This document shows, piece after piece, positions 25,676 through 34,673 of a stretch of 48,039 nucleotides of DNA. The stretch lies in the NCBI RefSeq assembly GCF_009695655.1, contig NZ_VUNM01000019.1, positions 1-48,039 of the forward strand, given 5' to 3'. The notes under the pieces were generated by a model, which saw nothing but the letters and a program-made list of their open reading frames with translations, had not been told where the DNA came from and made no database searches. The position numbers and the translations under genes were made by a program. The first letter of the stretch is position 1; each line of letters begins with the position of its first letter. Source of the stretch: Sharpea porci. GTDB taxonomy: Bacteria > Bacillota_I > Bacilli_A > Erysipelotrichales > Coprobacillaceae.

Positions 25676-26515
25676 CTACTGTGCATCTTTTAAAGCTTTG
25701 ACTAAATCTGGAATTGTTGCTTCAAAGTCCACGCCATACCAAGGCTTCTTTGGATTCTCAAGTGTCTTCTTGATTGTCAGTGCCGTATAGTCAGCAGCTA
25801 CTGCCAATGCATCACGAATGCTTAAGCCATTCATATAAGCCCCAACAGCGACTGAAGAGAAGATATCGCCTGTACCATGATACTTCGCTCCGACAATATC
25901 ATTCTGATAGCTAAAGTATTCCTTTTTAACTGTATCATAACCCATAATACCTGTCTTACCTTCAGATAATGATACCCCCGTTAAGACAACAATCTTAGAA
26001 CCAAGCTTTGCGAGTTTATCTAAAAGATCTTTGATATAAGCTTCATCATATTCTTCTTTATATTCTGTATCCGTCATAAAGCATGCTTCAGTAATATTAG
26101 GCACAATAATATCAGCTAAACCACATAATTTCGCATTAGCTTTGACATAATCCATATCAAAGTTAGGATATAGCTTACCATTATCTGCCATAACTGGATC
26201 AATAAAGATAATATTGTCTTTTGTCTTAAACATGTTGAAGATTTTTTCCATATGATGGATTTCTTCAACACTTCCTAAATAACCTGTATAAATAGCATCA
26301 AACTGTACATCCTGACTCTTCCAATGCTGGGTAATTGGATCAAGCTGGTCACTTAAGTCTTTATATGTAAAGTCTTTGAACATTGTATGTGTTGATAATA
26401 CAGCAGTTGGTAGAATAACAGCTTCATTGCCTGTAGCCGATATAAGTGGTAATGCGACTGTTAAAGAACACTTACCTAAACATGAAATATCCTGAATCGT
26501 TAATACTCTTTTCAC
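25676..26515 (-). CDS. Pyridoxal/pyridoxamine kinase-like protein (PdxY/PdxK type)
   Basis: A ribokinase-superfamily vitamin kinase, probably phosphorylating pyridoxal or pyridoxamine. IQDISCLGKCSLTVALPL resembles PdxY/PdxK starts; DPVMADNGKLY, PNITEACFMT and the catalytic/anion-hole YHGTGDIFSSVAVGA are visible. The GTG at 26515 is preferred: AAGGGAGA lies about 9 bases upstream, whereas the GTG at 26524 abuts that site. It has about 279 residues, the normal length. It is followed immediately by the YggS gene. A good TATAAT (26542-26547) lies upstream. Confidence 0.88.
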   Translation of the reverse strand: MKRVLTIQDISCLGKCSLTVALPLISATGNEAVILPTAVLSTHTMFKDFTYKDLSDQLDPITQHWKSQDVQFDAIYTGYLGSVEEIHHMEKIFNMFKTKDNIIFIDPVMADNGKLYPNFDMDYVKANAKLCGLADIIVPNITEACFMTDTEYKEEYDEAYIKDLLDKLAKLGSKIVVLTGVSLSEGKTGIMGYDTVKKEYFSYQNDIVGAKYHGTGDIFSSVAVGAYMNGLSIRDALAVAADYTALTIKKTLENPKKPWYGVDFEATIPDLVKALKDAQ

Positions 26516-26675
26516 TTTTTTCACTCTCCCTTTTGCCCACCATTATAACCTATTAAAATACTAATGAATATGGAAATTATTATAAAAGTTTGTTTATATT
26601 CTTAATAGGGAAAATCTATTGACAAATGAAACCCCCTATAATTTAGTGTCTTCCATCAACAATAGCCACTAAATC

Positions 26676-26966
26676 CTAATCATTTCTCAATTCTTGATTT
26701 GACGCAAACTCAGCAGTAATTATGTCAAATGAATGTTGAAGATTAAGCCAATATTCCGCACTTGTTCCAAGCAGGCACGATAACTTTGATGCCATATCAA
26801 TAGATAAGCTTTGTTCACCACTTATAAGAAGGCTAAGATCTTCATTTGTGATTCCAAGTCTTTTCGTAAAGTCTTCTTGGGTTAATTCGCTTTCTTCTAA
26901 TAATTCCTCAAGATAATATCCAGAATGAAAAGCCATTTTGTCATTATATGTAATAGTGTTACTCAT
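26676..26966 (-). CDS. Orphan HigA-type antitoxin (XRE family)
   Basis: A 96-residue protein with an HTH of the HigA/VapI kind: LEESELTQEDFTKRLGITNE and LSGEQSLSIDMASKLSCLLG-like spacing, then the typical SAEYWLNLQHSFD. The start at 26966 has GGAGG 8 bases upstream. HigB toxins normally lie directly upstream on the same strand; here the upstream ~150 bases hold only a promoter (TTGACG 27094-27099, 17 bases, TAATAT 27071-27076) and no toxin frame. It may neutralise a toxin elsewhere, act as a repressor, or be the remains of a pair. Confidence 0.88.
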   Translation of the reverse strand: MSNTITYNDKMAFHSGYYLEELLEESELTQEDFTKRLGITNEDLSLLISGEQSLSIDMASKLSCLLGTSAEYWLNLQHSFDIITAEFASNQELRND

Positions 26967-27130
26967 CTTGTTAGCCTCCATAATTTTGTTTTGCCTATTA
27001 TATGTATTCATTTAAAGGTTAGATAATATTATTTATTGTTCTTTTCATAAATCAGCTTTCTAGTACTTTTATATTATTATAGGCTGTTAAGTGCGTCAAT
27101 TTTTATTGCATTATTGGCAATATTCTTGCC

Positions 27131-27158
27131 TTGACATTAAGATTACATATGTTATGCT
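27131..27158 (+). promoter_or_regulatory. Promoter of the MATE transporter gene
   Basis: TTGACA (27131-27136), 16 bases, then TATGCT (27153-27158). A transcript from about 27165 would have a roughly 100-base leader. Confidence 0.65.
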
Positions 27159-27180
27159 TTTAATGTCATCGGAGGGTGAA

Positions 27181-27252
27181 TTGTTTTAAGAAACAATAGC
27201 TGGATAAGATGGTAGACAGAAATGTCTGCTTTCTTGTCCAGCTTTTATTTTT
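27181..27252 (+). promoter_or_regulatory. Leader with terminator hairpin ahead of the MATE gene (attenuator)
   Basis: A small hairpin (TTGTTT/AAACAA, 27181-27196) is followed by a long one whose outer arms are AGCTGGA (27198-27204) and TCCAGCT (27237-27243), then TTTATTTTT, all before the AAGGAGGAGG ribosome site. This is the layout of a transcription attenuator. No convincing leader peptide and no known riboswitch class is recognised. Confidence 0.55.
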
Positions 27253-27267
27253 AAGGAGGAGGATATT

Positions 27268-28641
27268 ATGACGAAACAAACATCATTTACCCAAGGTAAA
27301 ATCTTACAACCTCTTATTTTCTTTGCGTTTCCTGTTTTATTAGCGTTGTTCTTACAAGCGATGTATGGAGCTGTAGACTTATTGATCGTAGGGAAGTTTG
27401 CCTCATCAGTCGATGTTTCAGCCGTTTCAACAGGTTCACAGATCATGGTCACATTGACGAATTTAGTCAGCAGTTTTGCCATGGGCTTAACGATTCTTCT
27501 TGGCCAACAGATTGGTCGTGGTGAGAAAGAAGCTGGTGATAAGAGTGTTGGTACGGGTATTATATTCTTTATCATTATTGCGGTCATTATGTCCATTGCC
27601 ATGCTTTTCTTAACTCCACAGTTAAGTAGCTTAATGAATGCCCCTCAGGAAGCATTCGATAAGACGGTTGCCTATTTGAGGATTTGTGGAGGCGGTATGG
27701 TTGTGATTGTGGCTTATAATCTTATTGGCTGTATATTTAGAGGGCTTGGTGATTCTAAGACACCATTAATCACTGTTGCGATTGCTTGTGTGTTTAATAT
27801 TGTTGGTGATTTGATTTTATGTGCCATCTTTGAAATGGGAACAGAAGGGGCTGCTATAGCGACTGTTTTTGCTCAGGTTATCAGTGTTCTTATTTCACTT
27901 CACTTGATTCGTCGAAAAGAACTCCCTTTTACTTTGCATCGTAAGCATCTCAAAATAGATCAGCAAATCTTATCAAAAATCATTAGTTTTGGTGCACCTA
28001 TAGCCTTACAAGATCTTCTTGTCAGCATATCTTTTCTCATCATCTTAGCCATTGTCAATGCTATGGGTGTAACAGCATCCGCTGGTGTTGGTGTTGCAGA
28101 AAAGGTATGTGCCTTTATCATGTTGATTTCTTCGGCCTTCATGCAATCAATGTCTGCTTTTGTTGCACAGAATTATGGTGCAGGCTTAATGATAAGAGCA
28201 CGCAAGGCTCTTCATTATGGCGTTGTTGTTTCTTTTAGTATTGGCATTGGCATGTTTGTTTTAACTTATTTCCACGGCAATATGCTTGCAAGTATTTTCT
28301 CATCAGATCATAAAGTTATTTTTGCAGCTACCGACTATCTTAAAGCCTATGCGATTGATTGTCTCTTTACATCAATCTTCTTCTGTTATACAGGATTCTA
28401 TAATGGTATCGGGAAGACGAAGTTCGTTATGATACAAGGAATACTAGGTGCTTTCTTAGTTAGAGTCCCTGTCTCTTATTTCATGAGTATTCAGCCCCAT
28501 CCTAGTCTTTTCCACATTGGTTTAGCTACACCTTTTTCATCCATTCTTGAACTTAGCCTTTGTCTAGGGTATATGATTTATTTGAAGAAAAGCGGTATGT
28601 TGGAAGATGTAAAAAGTAGAAGCTATAAGCATAAAGTATAG
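27268..28641 (+). CDS. MATE family multidrug/metabolite exporter
   Basis: A 457-residue, 12-helix MATE/DinF-type exporter, normally driven by Na+ or H+. Family features are the N-terminal ILQPLIFFAFPVLLALFLQA, VDLLIVGKFASS, LGDSKTPLITVAIACVFNIV and the C-terminal-half ISFGAPIALQDLLVSISFLI. It has a very strong ribosome site. Control by the terminator leader upstream suggests induction by its substrate, perhaps a translation-inhibiting drug, but that is inference. Substrate unknown. Confidence 0.93.
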   Translation: MTKQTSFTQGKILQPLIFFAFPVLLALFLQAMYGAVDLLIVGKFASSVDVSAVSTGSQIMVTLTNLVSSFAMGLTILLGQQIGRGEKEAGDKSVGTGIIFFIIIAVIMSIAMLFLTPQLSSLMNAPQEAFDKTVAYLRICGGGMVVIVAYNLIGCIFRGLGDSKTPLITVAIACVFNIVGDLILCAIFEMGTEGAAIATVFAQVISVLISLHLIRRKELPFTLHRKHLKIDQQILSKIISFGAPIALQDLLVSISFLIILAIVNAMGVTASAGVGVAEKVCAFIMLISSAFMQSMSAFVAQNYGAGLMIRARKALHYGVVVSFSIGIGMFVLTYFHGNMLASIFSSDHKVIFAATDYLKAYAIDCLFTSIFFCYTGFYNGIGKTKFVMIQGILGAFLVRVPVSYFMSIQPHPSLFHIGLATPFSSILELSLCLGYMIYLKKSGMLEDVKSRSYKHKV

Positions 28642-28692
28642 ATTGATAAACAATATAAAAAAGCATCAGGTAACTATATTAATATGGTTGGC

Positions 28693-28731
28693 TTTTATAA
28701 ATGTAACATATTTTATGTTACATTTATAAAA
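28693..28731. repeat. Perfect 18-bp inverted repeat
   Basis: TTTTATAAATGTAACATA (28693-28710) and its exact reverse complement (28714-28731) flank a 3-base loop. It is A/T-only in most positions. It may act as a weak terminator of the MATE gene or as a protein-binding palindrome. Confidence 0.7.
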
Positions 28732-28755
28732 CAAAGCATTTGTGCCTTTATTTCA

Positions 28756-28791
28756 ACAAAAAACATCCATCTACAGAAATTGTAGATGGAT
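28756..28791 (-). terminator. Terminator of lemA
   Basis: ATCCATCTACA pairs perfectly with TGTAGATGGAT around a 5-base loop; a T-rich tract follows on the minus strand. It lies just past the lemA stop. Confidence 0.85.
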
Positions 28792-28797
28792 ATTTCT

Positions 28798-29346
28798 TTA
28801 GAACTGTACTTTTGGTACTTCTTTGTCTGCTTCGTCAACTTCAAAGAATGGCATAGGTTTAAAGCCACCCATATTCGCAATGATATTACTTGGGAACATT
28901 TCGCACTTATTCTTAAATGTATTCACAGCATCATTATAGAACTGACGGGCATACTGGATTTTATTTTCAGTATCACGTAAGTCATTTTGTAATGAAGTAA
29001 AGTTCTGGTTAGCCTTTAAGTCAGGATAAGCTTCAGCCACCGCAAAGAGTCTTCCTAGTGCTCTTGTGAGTTCTCCACTAGATGCCATTTGTGCTTCTGG
29101 TGTTGAGGCATTTGTGAAAGCATTACGGGCAGCCATGACCTTCTCAAGTGTTTCACTTTCATGCTTAGCATAGCCTTTGACTGTTTCTACTAAGTTAGGA
29201 ATAAGATCAGCTCTACGCTTTAACACAACCGATACCTGACTCCAGGCATTCTCACATTTATTTCTTAATTTGACCAAGCTATTATATGTTGTAATAGCCC
29301 ATATAACGATTAAAGCGATAATAACGCCGGCAATAATAAAGCCCAT
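28798..29346 (-). CDS. lemA: LemA family membrane-anchored protein
   Basis: A 182-residue LemA protein: one N-terminal membrane helix (FIIAGVIIALIVIWAITTY), then the family core NKCENAWSQVSVVLKRRADL, IPNLVETVKGYAKHE and FYNDAVNTFKNKCEMFPSNI. The fold is a long four-helix bundle; the function is unclear in all bacteria. It has a strong ribosome site. It is often paired with a YgcG/TPM-domain or HtpX protein; neither is adjacent here. Confidence 0.95.
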   Translation of the reverse strand: MGFIIAGVIIALIVIWAITTYNSLVKLRNKCENAWSQVSVVLKRRADLIPNLVETVKGYAKHESETLEKVMAARNAFTNASTPEAQMASSGELTRALGRLFAVAEAYPDLKANQNFTSLQNDLRDTENKIQYARQFYNDAVNTFKNKCEMFPSNIIANMGGFKPMPFFEVDEADKEVPKVQF

Positions 29347-29412
29347 AAATAGACCTCCTTTGATTTGGTAATCCTATTATACATGAATATATCCTAAAAA
29401 CATAGTCAACGT

Positions 29413-29447
29413 CAAAAAGAGAGAAACAATATCATTACTTCTCTCTT
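29413..29447 (-). terminator. Terminator at the end of the sortase remnant
   Basis: AAGAGAG pairs with CTCTCTT, followed on the minus strand by TTTTGAC. The stem begins in the last codon of the fragment. Confidence 0.6.
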
Positions 29448-29850
29448 ATGTATTAACTTGGTGACAACGTAATGTAAAACGGCTTGTCCTAGAATATGTG
29501 CATGTAAATAGACTTAAATCATAGCCACTATCCGTCATTTCATTAACTTGTGTAGGTTGTAGTACTTCTGTTTTTTCTACAAGATAGTTAATTTTAGCAC
29601 CGGATGCATTGATAAAACATAAGCTATCGCCCTTCTTTAAAGTTTTCAAATAGGAAAAATGACGACGATAATTATGTCCGGTAATGACCCAGTTATGATC
29701 TAACTGAGTGCCTGCGTAAGTACATGGTGTTAAGCGTAATTGTTTAAATTGCCAGTTTTTCGCTACAGGCAATATGAGCTTTAATTCTAGTACAACAAGA
29801 TAACCAAGATATTCAACACCATCAATTAGAGACCTAAAAAAACTGTTATT
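29446..29850 (-). pseudogene. Sortase, N-terminally truncated remnant
   Basis: The open frame starts just after an in-frame TGA (29851-29853) and reads SLIDGVEYLGYLVVLELKLI through TGHNYRRHFSYL (catalytic His), LSLFTCTYSRTS (catalytic Cys) and RFTLRC (catalytic Arg). It aligns with the sortase catalytic domain from about its first strand onward. The membrane anchor and signal region are missing, and no start codon with a ribosome site is present (the best candidate is a TTG at 29772). It is therefore likely a relic, although all three catalytic residues survive. Its 5' end abuts the immunity-like gene, which may have replaced the missing part. Confidence 0.75.
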
Positions 29851-29856
29851 TCAATA

Positions 29857-30177
29857 TTAATCAACAATATCTTTAGTAATGTAATCTTCAATCACGAAAT
29901 CATTATTATTTATTTCTTCTAATTTTTGAATTATTTTCTTTATTATCTCAACCATCTCTTTGTGTGCTGCTTTATATTCATCCTCATTAAAAGTACATGC
30001 ATTATCATTTTCATCAAATGAATAAAAAGAATCATATAGTTTTCTTGCTTGTTCATTTAATCGTTGAAGTTCTTCATTATTATCGATTAATGGATATTTT
30101 CTTCTTATATATCCATCTTCGTCATATATCCATATAGGCCCATGAAGATATTCGTTCATTAATTTTATCGTATACAT
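29857..30177 (-). CDS. Probable immunity protein of a polymorphic toxin
   Basis: A 106-residue, acidic, cytoplasmic protein (MYTIKLMNEYLHGPIWIYDE...) with a helical C-terminal half. The family is not firmly recognised, but size, acidity and position fit an immunity protein. Its ATG overlaps the stop of the upstream toxin-tail frame (TAATG), the coupling expected of toxin/immunity pairs. A good AAAGGAT site precedes it. It may now protect against toxins from neighbours, since the upstream toxin is only a fragment. Confidence 0.65.
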   Translation of the reverse strand: MYTIKLMNEYLHGPIWIYDEDGYIRRKYPLIDNNEELQRLNEQARKLYDSFYSFDENDNACTFNEDEYKAAHKEMVEIIKKIIQKLEEINNNDFVIEDYITKDIVD

Positions 30178-30323
30178 TATAAATCATCCTTTCTTATTGG
30201 GTACGCAGTGACAATAAAGCCGTTAGAACCAATCCCTGTCATTATATAATAGTTGCCCTTATACTCATAGCATCTTTCATACCCCCACTTTCCCTTGATT
30301 ATGTCTACAAGTAATAAGTGCAT
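30177..30323 (-). pseudogene. C-terminal fragment of a polymorphic toxin
   Basis: A 48-codon frame from ATG 30323 reads IKGKWGYERCYEYKGNYYIM then ...SNGFIVTAYPIRKDDL. The ending GFIVTAYP is typical of BECR-fold nuclease toxin domains at the C-termini of secreted polymorphic toxins. The large N-terminal delivery region is missing. AAAGGGA lies about 10 bases before the ATG, so a short product is possible, but it would lack most of a toxin fold. The stop overlaps the immunity gene start. Confidence 0.5.
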
Positions 30324-30346
30324 ACTTATATTTTCCCTTTCATGAA

Positions 30347-30380
30347 AAAATAAAAAGACAACAGCGATTAACTGTTGTCT
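30347..30380 (-). terminator. Terminator of carAB
   Basis: AGACAACAG pairs with CTGTTGTCT around a 7-base loop, followed on the minus strand by TTTTTATTTTTT. It lies 8 bases past the carB stop. Confidence 0.9.
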
Positions 30381-30387
30381 GGATGAA

Positions 30388-33300
30388 TTATAATTTTGCG
30401 ATATCTACTAGTGATGTAGAACCATTATGCTTTTTCTCAAGTGAATTGATTAAAGCCTGGGCTGTATCAAGAGATGTATAGATTGGAATACCTGCTTCAA
30501 CCGCAAATCTTCTGATCACAAAGCCATCTTTAAGATTACTATTACGGGTTGGGATATCGATGACAAGATCGACTGTATCCGTCAACATGAGATCAAAGAT
30601 TGTATTTGTTTTCTCGGTAATACGGTTAACGAAATGACATGGTACATCATGTGCTTTTAAGAATTCATATGTACCCTTAGTCGCATAAAGATCATAACCA
30701 AACATATAATACTGTTTCGCAATTGGTAGGAATTCTTCTTTGCTGGAATCCTTAACTGTACAGATAATATTCTTTTTCTTTGGAAGATCGATACCTGTAC
30801 CAATGAATGCTTTATACATTGCTTCATCAGGATCCTTAGAAATACCAAGGACTTCACCTGTTGATTTCATTTCAGGACCTAAGCTGATTTCTGCGCCTGT
30901 AATCTTTTCGAATGAGAAGACTGGCATCTTTACGGCAACCGTATCTTTTTCAGGTACTAAGCCATAGGAATAACCTTGTTCAGGAATTGAATGTCCCATG
31001 ATAGCTTTTGTTGCGACTTTGACAATTGGGATACCTGTAACCTTAGAGATATATGGGATAGTACGTGAAGATCTTGGGTTAACTTCAATGACATAAACTT
31101 CATCTTCATAGACAATGAACTGAATATTGATTAAGCCTACGACATGTAAAGCTTTCGCAAGTCTTTCAGTATATTCACAAATAGTATGCTGGACTTCTTT
31201 CTTAAGCTTCTGTGGTGGGTAGACAGAAATAGAGTCACCTGAGTGTACACCTGCTCTTTCAACATGTTCCATGATACCTGGAATCAGTACGCCTGTACCA
31301 TCACAGATGGCATCGACTTCACATTCTTTACCACTTAAGTATTTATCAATCAGGATTGGATGTTCCTGGAACTGTTCATTAATATGACCAATGAATTTCT
31401 TGACATCACCATCATTTAAAGCAATTTCCATCCCTGCCCCACCAAGTACATAACTTGGACGAACTAAGACTGGATAGCCAATCTTATTGGCAGCAGCAAT
31501 AGCTTCATCAACAGTGAAGACTGTATCACCTCTAGGTCGATCGATATGACACTTTTCAAGTATTTCATCGAAACGTTCTCTGTCTTCAGCAGCATCAACA
31601 TCATCAGCTGAAGTACCAAGAATCTTGACACCCATATTCATTAAGTCCTGAGTAAGCTTAATCGCAGTCTGACCACCAAACTGGACAATGGCACCATCAG
31701 GTTTCTCTAAATCAACAATTTCTCTCACATCTTCTGCTGTTAATGGTTCAAAATATAAGCGATCCGCAATATCAAAGTCTGTTGAAACAGTTTCTGGATT
31801 ATTGTTGACGATGATTGTTTCATAGCCTGCTTCCTTTAATGCCCATACGCAATGTACGCTACAGAAGTCAAATTCAATACCCTGACCAATTCTAATTGGA
31901 CCTGAGCCAAGGACCATAACTTTCTTTTTGTTTTCATCTGGCGCAATTTCATGTTCACCACCAAATACAGAATAGAAATATGGTGTTTCTGCTGCGAATT
32001 CAGCTGCACATGTATCAACTGTCTTAAAGGCAGCAGTGATATTGTTTTCTAGTCTTAACTGTCTAATACGTTCAGACTTCATGCCTGAGAGTTCAGAAAT
32101 AACACGGTCTGGGAATTCTCTTTCTTTGGCTTCTTTGAGAAGTTCGATTGTGAGTGGTTCACTTCTTAGTCTTTCTTCAATTTGTACTAAATGTCTGATC
32201 TTATCGATGAACCATACATCAATCATTGTAATTTCATGGATTTCCTGTACAGAAATACCTTTTCTCAGTGATTCCGCAATCACGAATAATCTCTGATCAT
32301 CAACATCTTTCAGCTTTCTTCTTAAATAGATCGTATCTTTGTCTTTTAAATTATCAAGATTGAGATAGAAGACATTCTGTTCAAGTGAACGTAAAGCCTT
32401 CATGAGTGCTCCTTCAAAGTTATTGCAGATAGCCATAACTTCACCCGTAGCTTTCATCTGTGTACCGAGTTTTCTTGAAGCATCATAGAATTTATCAAAT
32501 GGCCATTTAGGAATCTTACATACAATATAGTCAAGAGCTGGTTCGAATGAAGCATATGTCTTACCAGTAACGGCATTCTTGATTTCATCCAATGTATATC
32601 CTAAGGCAATCTTAGCTGCAAGTTTCGCAATAGGATAACCTGTTGCTTTTGAAGCAAGGGCTGAAGAACGGGATACACGTGGGTTAACTTCAATAACGCA
32701 ATATTCGAAGCTATATGGATTTAAGGCATACTGGACATTACAGCCACCTTCAATACCTAACGCTGTAATAATATTAAGGGCTGAGCTTCTAAGCATCTGA
32801 TATTCACGATCACCAAGTGTCTGAGAAGGCGCCACAACAACAGAGTCACCAGTATGAACACCAACTGGGTCAATATTTTCCATATTACATACAGTAATAC
32901 AGTTACCCGCATGGTCACGCATAACTTCATATTCAATTTCTTTCCAACCGGCAATAGACTTTTCAATAAGCACCTGGCTTACTCTTGAAAGTCTTAAACC
33001 ATTTGAACAGATATCATGGAGTTCTTTTTCATTATGGGCAATACCTCCACCTGTTCCACCAAGTGTATAAGCAGGTCTTACAACAACTGGATAACCAATT
33101 TCACGAGCATATTCTAATGCATCTTCTACATAGTTTACTGTCTTTGATGGAGCAATTGGTTCCTGAATACGTTCCATTAATTCTTTGAATAATTCACGGT
33201 CTTCTGCTTCTTTAATAGTGGCACAGTTAGTCCCAATTGTCTTGACATTATGTGCTTCTAAGAAACCTTCATCATCTAATGCCATCGCAATATTTAAAGC

Positions 33301-33582
33301 ATTCTGTCCACCCAATGTTGGAAGAATAGAATCTGGTTTTTCAACTTCAATTAAGTGTTTTACTGTTGGTACAGTTAAGGGTTCAATATATACATGATCA
33401 GCAATATCTTTATCTGTCATGATTGTTGCAGGGTTTGAGTTAATAAGAACAACTTCTATTCCCTCTTCTTTTAATGCACGACATGCCTGTGTGCCGGCAT
33501 AGTCGAATTCAGCTGCCTGACCAATGATGATTGGTCCTGAACCGATAACGAGTACTTTATGGATATCTTTTCTTTTAGGCAT
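30388..33582 (-). CDS. carB: Carbamoyl-phosphate synthase, large subunit
   Basis: Makes carbamoyl phosphate from bicarbonate, ATP and ammonia delivered by CarA, for pyrimidine and arginine synthesis. The 1064 residues are full length, with the two homologous ATP-grasp halves: VLVIGSGPIIIGQAAEFDYA at the N-terminus and VMVLGSGPIRIGQGIEFDFC at about residue 550. The C-terminal allosteric domain (MLTDTVDLVIDIPTRNSN) is present. The stop of carA overlaps its start by 8 bases. Strong ribosome site. Confidence 0.98.
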   Translation of the reverse strand: MPKRKDIHKVLVIGSGPIIIGQAAEFDYAGTQACRALKEEGIEVVLINSNPATIMTDKDIADHVYIEPLTVPTVKHLIEVEKPDSILPTLGGQNALNIAMALDDEGFLEAHNVKTIGTNCATIKEAEDRELFKELMERIQEPIAPSKTVNYVEDALEYAREIGYPVVVRPAYTLGGTGGGIAHNEKELHDICSNGLRLSRVSQVLIEKSIAGWKEIEYEVMRDHAGNCITVCNMENIDPVGVHTGDSVVVAPSQTLGDREYQMLRSSALNIITALGIEGGCNVQYALNPYSFEYCVIEVNPRVSRSSALASKATGYPIAKLAAKIALGYTLDEIKNAVTGKTYASFEPALDYIVCKIPKWPFDKFYDASRKLGTQMKATGEVMAICNNFEGALMKALRSLEQNVFYLNLDNLKDKDTIYLRRKLKDVDDQRLFVIAESLRKGISVQEIHEITMIDVWFIDKIRHLVQIEERLRSEPLTIELLKEAKEREFPDRVISELSGMKSERIRQLRLENNITAAFKTVDTCAAEFAAETPYFYSVFGGEHEIAPDENKKKVMVLGSGPIRIGQGIEFDFCSVHCVWALKEAGYETIIVNNNPETVSTDFDIADRLYFEPLTAEDVREIVDLEKPDGAIVQFGGQTAIKLTQDLMNMGVKILGTSADDVDAAEDRERFDEILEKCHIDRPRGDTVFTVDEAIAAANKIGYPVLVRPSYVLGGAGMEIALNDGDVKKFIGHINEQFQEHPILIDKYLSGKECEVDAICDGTGVLIPGIMEHVERAGVHSGDSISVYPPQKLKKEVQHTICEYTERLAKALHVVGLINIQFIVYEDEVYVIEVNPRSSRTIPYISKVTGIPIVKVATKAIMGHSIPEQGYSYGLVPEKDTVAVKMPVFSFEKITGAEISLGPEMKSTGEVLGISKDPDEAMYKAFIGTGIDLPKKKNIICTVKDSSKEEFLPIAKQYYMFGYDLYATKGTYEFLKAHDVPCHFVNRITEKTNTIFDLMLTDTVDLVIDIPTRNSNLKDGFVIRRFAVEAGIPIYTSLDTAQALINSLEKKHNGSTSLVDIAKL

Positions 33583-34651
33583 TTTTATGACCTCCCATCA
33601 TTTTAATAAATTCATCAAATAAATATGCAGTATCATGAGGACCTGCTGAAGCCTCTGGATGGAACTGTACAGTACGGATATTTTCATTGATATATTCCAT
33701 ACCTTCAATAGTGCCATCATTGACATTAGTGAACCAAACCTTGGCTACTTCTGGATCAATAGAATCTTCTTTAATGACATAGTTGTGGTTTTGAGTAGAG
33801 ATATAAACTCTACCTGTATGAGCATCACGTACTGGATGGTTCGCACCATGATGACCAAACTTCAATTTCTCTGTCTTGAAGTCATGAGCAAGGGCCATAA
33901 GCTGATGACCTAGGCAAATCGCAAAGATTGGCATACCACTTGCAGCTAATTCCTTAATTTCCTTTACAATTTCAACATTTTCAGCTGGGTCACCAGGACC
34001 ATTAGAAAGCATAATACCATCATAGTTACCATTGATGATTTCACTAGCTGGTGTACTAGCTGGCACAACAGTTACTTCACATCCACGTTTCACTAACTCC
34101 TTGGCAATATTACGCTTTGCCCCAAAGTCATATAAGGCAACATGGAAATCACCTCTACCTAGCTTATAAGGTGCATCACATGTACATCTCTGTACAACAC
34201 CTTCTACCTTGAAGGCTTTAATCTTATCAAGTACTTCATCAACATTATATTTCTGTGTTGTAATCATACCGTTCATACAACCATGTTGACGAATAATCTT
34301 TGTAATAGCACGTGTATCAACACCTTGAATACCAGGAATGTTATTTTCAATCATATAATCATTCAAATTCATATTCATTCTGAAGTTCGAACCTAAACGA
34401 GATAATTCATGAACTACAAATCCCTCTACAAATGGATGTGCTGCTTCCTGGTCCTTATAACTTACACCATAGTTACCAATAAGTGGGTATGTCATTACAA
34501 CACTCTGTCCTGCATAACTAGGATCAGTCAGGATTTCTGTATATCCTGTCATTGATGTGTTGAAAACAAATTCACTAATAACTTCTTTTTCAGCACCAAA
34601 GCTCACACCTTCAAATACATGTCCATCTTCCAATATCAAATAAGCTTTCAT
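33575..34651 (-). CDS. carA: Carbamoyl-phosphate synthase, small (glutaminase) subunit
   Basis: A class I glutamine amidotransferase supplying ammonia to CarB. The 358 residues include the N-terminal domain (YLILEDGHVFEGVSFGAEKE) and the glutaminase domain with the catalytic Cys in FAICLGHQLMALAH and the catalytic His in TVQFHPEASAGPHD. The ATG at 34651 is chosen: AGGAGGG lies 6 bases upstream, while the TTG at 34654 is closer. It is controlled by an attenuator in its leader. Confidence 0.97.
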   Translation of the reverse strand: MKAYLILEDGHVFEGVSFGAEKEVISEFVFNTSMTGYTEILTDPSYAGQSVVMTYPLIGNYGVSYKDQEAAHPFVEGFVVHELSRLGSNFRMNMNLNDYMIENNIPGIQGVDTRAITKIIRQHGCMNGMITTQKYNVDEVLDKIKAFKVEGVVQRCTCDAPYKLGRGDFHVALYDFGAKRNIAKELVKRGCEVTVVPASTPASEIINGNYDGIMLSNGPGDPAENVEIVKEIKELAASGMPIFAICLGHQLMALAHDFKTEKLKFGHHGANHPVRDAHTGRVYISTQNHNYVIKEDSIDPEVAKVWFTNVNDGTIEGMEYINENIRTVQFHPEASAGPHDTAYLFDEFIKMMGGHKNA

Positions 34652-34673
34652 CAATAGCCCTCCTTTACTTTTC

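Noticed and set aside
27176-27199. Leader peptide (MNCFKKQ) before the MATE gene
   Set aside because: The GTG start overlaps the GGAGG site with no spacing, so initiation there is unlikely.
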